Positions 58,253 through 64,000 of a DNA stretch of 64,000 nt are shown in pieces. Below the pieces are notes generated by a model that was not told where the DNA came from, ran no database searches, and worked only from the letters and a program-made list of their open reading frames with translations. Source of the DNA: Octadecabacter antarcticus 307 (GTDB lineage Bacteria > Pseudomonadota > Alphaproteobacteria > Rhodobacterales > Rhodobacteraceae); contig NC_020911.1 of assembly GCF_000155675.2 (NCBI RefSeq), positions 2,346,501 to 2,410,500 on the forward strand, read 5' to 3'. The position numbers and the translations under genes are program-made. Positions within the stretch are counted from its first letter, which is position 1, and every line of letters begins with the position of its first letter.

Positions 58253-59109
58253 AGCCCGACCATGCGGCGAATATCATCAGGGCTGGCCCCCTCGGCGCGG
58301 TATTTGGCGATGGCGCGCGCATCGTCGCGTTTCGCCAACCGTTTGCCCGCATCATCACGGATCAGGCCATGATGATGGTATATCGGCGTGGGAAGATCCA
58401 TAAGAATTTGTAATACAACGTGTATTTTTGTTGCCTCGAACAGGTCTTCGCCGCGCACCACATGGGTAATGCCCTGCGCCGCATCATCCAAAACGACGGA
58501 TAAGTGGTAGGACGTTCCCATATCGCGCCGTGCCAGCACGATGTCACCAATATTGCGGATCGCGTCTTGGGCGGTGAATTCGATCAGGCCGGTTTCCCCG
58601 TTCGGTCCGTGGCCAGTCTCGTGAAACGAAAAGACGTTCTGACCGACAGCCGATGACATTAACAATCGCAACGCGGCGTCCTTGGGCGCGGGGTCATTTG
58701 GAGACGTGGCGCCATTGCTGCGGCAGGTGCCGGGGTAGATCACGCCGTCAGGGCCGGTGGGTACGCCAGCCCCTTCTTGCGGCGCTGCGAGGGCGTCAAG
58801 CACATCACGACGGCTGCAAGTGCAGGCGAAAACGGACTTATTCGCCCACAAACCGTCAAGTGCCGCGCCGTAGTGCGCAAGTCTGTCCGACTGGCGCATC
58901 ACGGTTTGGGACCACGACAGACCAAGCCAGCGCAGGTCATTAAAAATTTGCGCCTCCCATTCCGGACGTGCGCGCGAGCGGTCAATGTCTTCAATTCGCA
59001 GGAGAAATTCACCACCGGCAGCCGTGGCCATATCCTGCGCCAAAAACGCCGCAAAGGCGTGGCCAAGGTGCAGTGGACCCGTGGGCGAAGGCGCAAAGCG
59101 CGTGATCAT
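58249..59109 (-). CDS. gluQ: Glutamyl-queuosine tRNA(Asp) synthetase
   Basis: Attaches glutamate to queuosine-34 of tRNA(Asp); a catalytic-domain-only GluRS paralogue. 286 residues. Class I motif TRFAPSPTGPLHLGHAFAAF, zinc ligands CTCSRRDVL and YPGTCR, glutamate site RIEDIDRSR, VRGEDLFEAT, and the KMSKS equivalent GKRLAKRDDARAI. No anticodon-binding domain follows, which distinguishes it from GltX. Confidence 0.95.
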   Translation of the reverse strand: MITRFAPSPTGPLHLGHAFAAFLAQDMATAAGGEFLLRIEDIDRSRARPEWEAQIFNDLRWLGLSWSQTVMRQSDRLAHYGAALDGLWANKSVFACTCSRRDVLDALAAPQEGAGVPTGPDGVIYPGTCRSNGATSPNDPAPKDAALRLLMSSAVGQNVFSFHETGHGPNGETGLIEFTAQDAIRNIGDIVLARRDMGTSYHLSVVLDDAAQGITHVVRGEDLFEATKIHVVLQILMDLPTPIYHHHGLIRDDAGKRLAKRDDARAIAKYRAEGASPDDIRRMVGL

Positions 59110-59157
59110 GCGCGACTGTCGGTTTGGTCCACCATTTTGCCAGCCTAGTCGTGGAAA

Positions 59158-60513
59158 TCAGCTGTCGTCTAGTCCGGATTGATCCAGCCAGGCCTGCCAT
59201 TCAACTTTGGCGCGGTCCGTGTAGGCTTTGTAACGGTCCTTGCGCCCGCGACGGCCACTTTTTAAGCCCTCAACAGGTGGAAATAGACCGAAATTAACAT
59301 TCATCGGCTGGAACGTCTTAGCGTCGGCGCCGCCGGTGATGTGTGTGACAAGCGCGCCCGTTGCAGTGGTGTTCGGCACGGGCCCCAAGGTTTCACCGCG
59401 CATTTCGGCGACTGCCAAACGACCCGCAAGCAGACCCATTGCGGCGGATTCGACGTAGCCTTCGACGCCAGTGATCTGACCTGCAAACCGGATATTCGGC
59501 TTGGTTTTTAGGCGCATTTGACCATCAAGCAAAGTTGGTGAATTTAGGAAGGTATTGCGATGAATGCCACCAAGGCGGGCAAAGTTTGCGTTTTCAAGTC
59601 CAGGAATTCGTTTGAAAACATCGGTTTGCGCACCGTACTTCATCTTAGTTTGGAACCCGACGATATTGTAAAGCGTCCCCAACGCATTGTCGCGGCGCAG
59701 CTGTACGACGGCATACGGTTTGTTTTGTGGGTCGTGTTCATTGGTCAGGCCGACAGGTTTCATCGGGCCAAAGCGCAATGTCTCACGTCCGCGTTCTGCC
59801 ATGACTTCGATGGGCAGGCAGCCATCGAAGTAACCTGCTGTTTCGCCTTCTTTAAATTCGGCTTTGTCTGCCGCAAGAAGGGCGTCGATGAACGCCTCAT
59901 AGTCGTCTTTGGTCATTGGGCAGTTGAGGTAGGCCGTTTGCTCTTCGACCGTCTCGCCTTTGTCGTAGCGCGATTGCATCCAGGCTTTGGTCATGTCGAT
60001 GCTGTCATGATATAAGATCGGCGCGATGGCGTCGAAAAACGCCAATGCTTCGGCGCCGGTTTCAGCCGCAATCGCGTCAGCCAATTTGCCGGATGTGAGC
60101 GGACCAGTCGCGATAATCCACTGGCCATCGTCAGGCAAGGTATCGATTTCTTCGTATGAAACCGATATGTTAGGGTGCGCAGTTAATGTCGCAGTCACGC
60201 TTTCGGCAAAGGGATCACGATCCACAGCGAGCGCGCCGCCGGCAGGCAGTTTATGCGCATCAGCAGTTGTCATGATGATGCCACCAGCCGCGCGCATTTC
60301 CCAGTGTAACAGGCCCACGGCGTTCTGTTCGTCATCATCAGATCGGAACGAATTGGAACAGACCATTTCAGCCAGATTGCCCGTGCGATGGGCAAAGGTT
60401 TCGACCTTTGGGCGCATCTCATAGATGACGACTTTCTGGCCAAGGTTGGCCGCCTGCCAAGCTGCTTCAGATCCGGCCATACCGCCGCCGATGATGTGGA
60501 GTGTGTTGTTCAT
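59158..60513 (-). CDS. trmFO: Methylenetetrahydrofolate-tRNA-(uracil-54-C5)-methyltransferase TrmFO
   Basis: Folate- and FAD-dependent methylation of U54 in the T loop of tRNAs. 451 residues. FAD motif [20 protein letters not shown]; other family blocks [65 protein letters not shown]-type motif [39 protein letters not shown] and [14 protein letters not shown]. It lies 48 bases upstream of gluQ on the same strand. Confidence 0.96.
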   Translation of the reverse strand: MNNTLHIIGGGMAGSEAAWQAANLGQKVVIYEMRPKVETFAHRTGNLAEMVCSNSFRSDDDEQNAVGLLHWEMRAAGGIIMTTADAHKLPAGGALAVDRDPFAESVTATLTAHPNISVSYEEIDTLPDDGQWIIATGPLTSGKLADAIAAETGAEALAFFDAIAPILYHDSIDMTKAWMQSRYDKGETVEEQTAYLNCPMTKDDYEAFIDALLAADKAEFKEGETAGYFDGCLPIEVMAERGRETLRFGPMKPVGLTNEHDPQNKPYAVVQLRRDNALGTLYNIVGFQTKMKYGAQTDVFKRIPGLENANFARLGGIHRNTFLNSPTLLDGQMRLKTKPNIRFAGQITGVEGYVESAAMGLLAGRLAVAEMRGETLGPVPNTTATGALVTHITGGADAKTFQPMNVNFGLFPPVEGLKSGRRGRKDRYKAYTDRAKVEWQAWLDQSGLDDS

Positions 60514-60640
60514 ATCTGGGGAGATAGGCTGTCAGGCGCTGCTTGGAAAGGGGGCAAAATCGCGTGGCACACACTGTACACAGAACGTACACAACGCGTG
60601 CACATCCGATATGTTTGCGCGGGTGGATTTCCAAATGCAA

Positions 60641-60668
60641 AAAGGCCCGCAGCGATGTGCGGGCCTTT
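60641..60668 (-). terminator. Rho-independent terminator of gyrA
   Basis: Stem of 11 pairs: AAAGGCCCGCA (60641-60651) with TGCGGGCCTTT (60658-60668), six-base loop, followed on the minus strand by TTTTTG. It is 47 bases after the gyrA stop. Confidence 0.85.
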
Positions 60669-60714
60669 CCAATTCAGTGCTGTGTCGGAGGCCAGTCGAG
60701 GAAAACGTAACTGT

Positions 60715-63480
60715 TTACGCCTCAGTCGTCTCGGTGACATCATCGCTGCCGGTGTCACCGCCCTCATCCGCTTGATCGGCGATATAGGCGACAGACACGA
60801 CGATTTCGTTCTTGCCGGTGTTGAAGACTTTTACGCCCCCAGCCGAGCGTGAGCGGAACGAGATGCCTTCGACCGGAACGCGGATCGATTGGCCTTTGGA
60901 GGTTGCGAGCATGATTTGGTCGTCCCTTTCAACAGGGAACGAGGCCACAATTTCGCCGCCGCGCATCGCCTTGTCCATCGCCGTTACGCCCATGCCGCCG
61001 CGTCCGCGCAGGGGATAGTCGTGTGAGGAGGACAATTTGCCGGACCCGCCAGCTGTGATGGTCAGGATCAGGTTTTCAGCAGCCGACATTTCAGCGTAGC
61101 GTTCCTGTGTAATGTTGCCCGCAGGCACGTCTTCGTCTTCGATTTCTGCATCATCCGCCAGACCCGCCATGGCGCGGCGCATTTTGAGGTAGGCGGCGCG
61201 TTCGTCAGCTTCGGCCTTGAAGTGGCGGATCACGGACATCGACACGATTTTGTCGTCACCCTTTAGTTTAATGCCACGCACGCCAAGGGAGGCGCGCGAG
61301 TTGAAGACCCGCACATCGGTGGAGGCAAAGCGAATGGCGCGACCCGAATTGGTGACCAACATGACATCGTCATCTGCGCTGCAAATGCGCGCGTTGATAA
61401 GCTGCACGCCCGCATTTTCGCCTTCAAACTTCATGGCGATCTTGCCGTTGCGCATGACGTTGGTGAAATCGGACAGACGGTTGCGGCGCACGGTGCCAGC
61501 CGAGGTGGCGAAGACGATTTGCAGATCGTCCCAGTCTTTTTCGTCGCGGTCGACCGGCATGATCGCAGCGATGGACACACCCGTTGGGATCGGCAGGATG
61601 TTGACGATCGCCTTGCCTTTGGAGGTGCGCGACCCTTGTGGCAGGCGCCATGTTTTCAGTTTATAGACCATGCCGTCGGTCGTGAAGAATAACAGCTGCG
61701 TGTGGGTGTTGGCAACGAACAGCGTGGTGACGACATCGTCTTCTTTTAGACTGCCACCTGATACGCCTTTGCCGCCACGCTTTTGTGCGCGGAAATCGAC
61801 CAGAGCGGTGCGTTTGATGTAGCCAGTTTCGGTCACGGTGACGACCATGTCCTGCGATTCAATCAGGTCTTCGTCTTCCATGTCGCCGGACCAATCGACG
61901 ATTTGGGTGCGGCGGGGCACGGCGAACAGGGTCTTACATTCAGCCAGTTCGTCACGGATGATCTGCATGATCCGTTCACGCGAGGCTAAGATGGCGAGGT
62001 ACTCTTTGATCTTTTTCGCCAGTTCTTCCAGCTCGTCGGTTACTTCTTTGACGCCGATCTGGGTCAGGCGTTGCAGACGCAATTCAAGGATGGCGCGGGC
62101 TTGGATTTCGGACAGGTTATAGGTGCCGTCTTCGTTTGCGGGATGGGTCGGATCGTCGATCAACAAAATGAACGGAAGGATTTCTTCGGCGGGCCACGCG
62201 CGGGTCATCAAGGCAGCACGCGCAGACGGTGCATCAGCAGAGGCGCGGATGGTTGCGACGACTTCGTCAACATTGCTGACCGCCACGGCGAGACCACACA
62301 ACACATGGGCGCGATCGCGGGCTTTGTTCAGTTCAAACGCGGTGCGGCGGATCACGACGTCTTCGCGGAAATCGAGGAACGACGTCAGGAAGCGGCGCAG
62401 CGTCAGCGTTTCAGGGCGACCACCGTTCAAGGCCAGCATGTTGCAGCCGAAATAGGTTTGCATCGGCGTGAAGCGGAATAACTGGTTGAGCACGACTTCG
62501 GCGGTGGCATCGCGTTTGAGTTCGATCACCACCCGCACGCCGTTGCGATCGGATTCGTCCTGTACGTGGGAAATACCTTCGATTTTTTTGTCGCGCGCCG
62601 CTTCTGCGATGCGGTCAATCATTGTGGACTTGTTCACCTGATACGGGATCTCACTGATGATGATCGCAAAGCGGTCTTTGCGGATTTCTTCGGTATGGGT
62701 TTTGGCACGGGTGATGACGCTGCCGCGCCCTTCAAGATAGGCTTTGCGCGCACCGGCGCGGCCCAGCATAATGCCGCCCGTCGGGAAATCGGGGCCGGGA
62801 ATGTATTCAATCAGGTCTTCTGACGTCAGGTCGGGATTTTCGATCAGCCCAAGGCAGGCATCAATGGCTTCACCCAAATTGTGCGGTGGAATATTGGTGG
62901 CCATGCCGACGGCAATACCGCCCGCGCCGTTGACCAGCATGTTTGGAAAACGCGATGGCAGGACGGTCGGTTCGCGGTCTTTACCGTCGTAGTTGTCTTG
63001 GAAATCGACGGTGTCTTTGTCGATGTCGGCCAGCATATAGGCCGCAGGTTTATCCATCCGCACTTCGGTGTAGCGCATGGCTGCCGGATTGTCGCCGTCC
63101 ATCGATCCAAAATTGCCCTGACCGTCCAAAAGCGGCAGTGACATTGAGAAATCCTGCGCCATCCGCGCCAGTGCGTCATAGATCGCGCTATCGCCGTGCG
63201 GGTGATATTTACCCATCACATCGCCCACAGCACGGGCGGATTTACGGTAGGCTTTGTCGTGGGTGTTTCCGGCCTCATACATCGCATAAAGAATGCGGCG
63301 ATGCACAGGTTTTAGACCATCGCGAAGGTCTGGAATGGCGCGGCTGACGATCACCGACATGGCGTAGTCGAGATAGGACGTCTTCATCTCCGCGGTGATG
63401 GAGATTTGTGGGCCGTCGTAAACTGGCCGTTCTGGTGGCATTTCACCCGTGTTTTCAGGAGCTTCTGGTGTATCGTTCAT
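60715..63480 (-). CDS. gyrA: DNA gyrase subunit A
   Basis: Catalytic subunit that cuts and reseals DNA to introduce negative supercoils. 921 residues. Active-site Tyr137 in [12 protein letters not shown]; quinolone region [17 protein letters not shown] has wild-type Ser98 and Asp102 (E. coli 83 and 87); the GyrA-box is QKRGGKG (QRRGGKG in E. coli); six-bladed C-terminal beta-pinwheel about 535-880, then an acidic tail. The stop is followed by a strong terminator. Confidence 0.97.
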   Translation of the reverse strand: MNDTPEAPENTGEMPPERPVYDGPQISITAEMKTSYLDYAMSVIVSRAIPDLRDGLKPVHRRILYAMYEAGNTHDKAYRKSARAVGDVMGKYHPHGDSAIYDALARMAQDFSMSLPLLDGQGNFGSMDGDNPAAMRYTEVRMDKPAAYMLADIDKDTVDFQDNYDGKDREPTVLPSRFPNMLVNGAGGIAVGMATNIPPHNLGEAIDACLGLIENPDLTSEDLIEYIPGPDFPTGGIMLGRAGARKAYLEGRGSVITRAKTHTEEIRKDRFAIIISEIPYQVNKSTMIDRIAEAARDKKIEGISHVQDESDRNGVRVVIELKRDATAEVVLNQLFRFTPMQTYFGCNMLALNGGRPETLTLRRFLTSFLDFREDVVIRRTAFELNKARDRAHVLCGLAVAVSNVDEVVATIRASADAPSARAALMTRAWPAEEILPFILLIDDPTHPANEDGTYNLSEIQARAILELRLQRLTQIGVKEVTDELEELAKKIKEYLAILASRERIMQIIRDELAECKTLFAVPRRTQIVDWSGDMEDEDLIESQDMVVTVTETGYIKRTALVDFRAQKRGGKGVSGGSLKEDDVVTTLFVANTHTQLLFFTTDGMVYKLKTWRLPQGSRTSKGKAIVNILPIPTGVSIAAIMPVDRDEKDWDDLQIVFATSAGTVRRNRLSDFTNVMRNGKIAMKFEGENAGVQLINARICSADDDVMLVTNSGRAIRFASTDVRVFNSRASLGVRGIKLKGDDKIVSMSVIRHFKAEADERAAYLKMRRAMAGLADDAEIEDEDVPAGNITQERYAEMSAAENLILTITAGGSGKLSSSHDYPLRGRGGMGVTAMDKAMRGGEIVASFPVERDDQIMLATSKGQSIRVPVEGISFRSRSAGGVKVFNTGKNEIVVSVAYIADQADEGGDTGSDDVTETTEA

Positions 63481-63687
63481 GTGATCTGCCTGCCTAGATT
63501 CGGTGGCCGTAGGGCCACGCTATATCTTGTTGAGCACAGCCTATCAGAGGCTAGGGATGGGGTGCAACGTGGCTTTTTGAATGGGCTGCGCTGATCCGAC
63601 CAAGAGGCGGCCAGCCTCGTCGCTTTGCGCCCCCCCACGGGGATATTTTTGAGACAAAGACAGAGGCAAAAGCCGGAGCAAGACGCG
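63481..63687. other. Gap between gyrA start and ornithine cyclodeaminase end
   Basis: The gap should contain the gyrA promoter. It also holds gene-end element copy 3 and a CCCC-AC-GGGG mini-hairpin at 63633-63642. No gene is seen. Confidence 0.5.
63639..63660 (-). repeat. Gene-end element, copy 3
   Basis: On the minus strand it reads TCTTTGTCTCAAAAATATCC and then CC, 27 bases after the stop of the ornithine cyclodeaminase gene, so in the same relation to the ending gene as copies 1 and 2. It is more diverged and is followed by CCCCGTGGGG. Confidence 0.45.
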
Positions 63688-64000
63688 CTATTTGGCGCGG
63701 TTCAGCATGCCATAAAGATCGCGCGGATCGTCGGGGTCGGCAAGCATGTCGAGGGCATCGAAAAAATCCGTGCCTTTGATGGCGTCTTTGATGCAGCGCA
63801 GGGCTGAGAAGTCTTCGATGGCAAAGCCGACGCTGTCAAACAGAGTGATTTGTTTGTCGCCCGCACCGCCAGTTTTGCGACCCTGCGTGCGGCCTGCGAA
63901 GACGTCGTGCAATTCGATGACGGGGTGGTCGGCGTCGAGCGCTTGAATTTCGCCTTCGACGCGGGTCTGTGGCGGATATTCCACAAAAATATCCGAGCGG
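63688..64000 (-). CDS. Ornithine cyclodeaminase family protein, C-terminal part only
   Basis: The last 103 codons of an ornithine cyclodeaminase / mu-crystallin type protein; the 5' part lies beyond the right edge. Visible pieces: DIFVEYPPQTRVEGEIQALD, HDVFAGRTQGR, QITLFDSVGFAIEDFSALR and a C-terminus ending YGMLNRAK. The family converts ornithine to proline or acts on related imino acids; NAD-binding and catalytic residues are outside the window, so substrate is unknown. Confidence 0.85.
   Translation of the reverse strand, partial: RSDIFVEYPPQTRVEGEIQALDADHPVIELHDVFAGRTQGRKTGGAGDKQITLFDSVGFAIEDFSALRCIKDAIKGTDFFDALDMLADPDDPRDLYGMLNRAK

Overview
This 64 kb window looks like chromosomal core sequence of a marine alphaproteobacterium of the Rhodobacteraceae (Roseobacter group). 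The evidence is gene content and order: sciP beside ctrA; the run pyrH-frr-uppS-cdsA-dxr-rseP-bamA-ompH-fabZ-lpxA-lpxI-lpxB (with LpxI, DUF1009, in place of LpxH); TrmFO; an IalB-like protein; a 'virulence factor'/MTHFR/methyltransferase folate trio; and GTTC-N7-GTTC, the alphaproteobacterial LexA box. No rRNA, tRNA, CRISPR array, prophage or intact mobile element was recognised.

Layout. 1-3.0 kb: a LacI-type regulator cut by the left edge, then a graveyard of two decayed transposase genes, one of them split twice by tiny palindromic elements. 3-8.8 kb: a CIA30-domain protein, a PAS/GGDEF/EAL protein, and a 2.6 kb ruined gene for an animal-type haem peroxidase with a solenoid repeat region and a C-terminal Hint domain. 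8.9-14.8 kb: two peptidoglycan enzymes (DUF882/M15-like and a YcbB-type L,D-transpeptidase), then lpxD with its own acyl carrier protein and ketoacyl synthase, then an IalB-like secreted protein. 15.3-24.4 kb: a HerA/DUF853 ATPase with an apparent nonsense truncation, a CorC-type membrane protein, an operon of a 50-residue membrane protein, a 531-residue exported protein and XerD, then aroK-aroB, ssb and a lytic transglycosylase. 24.5-32 kb: a complete oligopeptide-type ABC transporter with an AraC-type regulator. 32-45.2 kb: miaA and the large envelope-biogenesis cluster. 45.2-51.3 kb: HpaI-type aldolase, Ppx/GppA, the folate one-carbon trio, a DUF1272 protein and mnmA. 51.4-57.4 kb: sciP, ctrA, ligA, recG, then a 40-residue membrane protein behind a perfect LexA box and a structured RNA candidate with a strong terminator. 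57.4-64 kb: a NifU-like scaffold, hisI, gluQ, trmFO, gyrA and the end of an ornithine cyclodeaminase gene.

How the genes fit together. Much of the window serves the cell envelope: undecaprenyl-phosphate and phospholipid precursors (uppS, cdsA), outer-membrane protein assembly (bamA, ompH), stress proteolysis (rseP), lipid A synthesis (lpxD, fabZ, lpxA, lpxI, lpxB) and peptidoglycan remodelling. lpxD is not in the bamA-lpxB cluster but 30 kb away beside a dedicated ACP and KAS. A second theme is cell cycle and DNA maintenance (sciP, ctrA, ligA, recG, xerD, ssb, gyrA). The small LexA-boxed membrane protein after recG resembles SOS-induced division inhibitors in architecture only; this is the most attractive novel candidate here.
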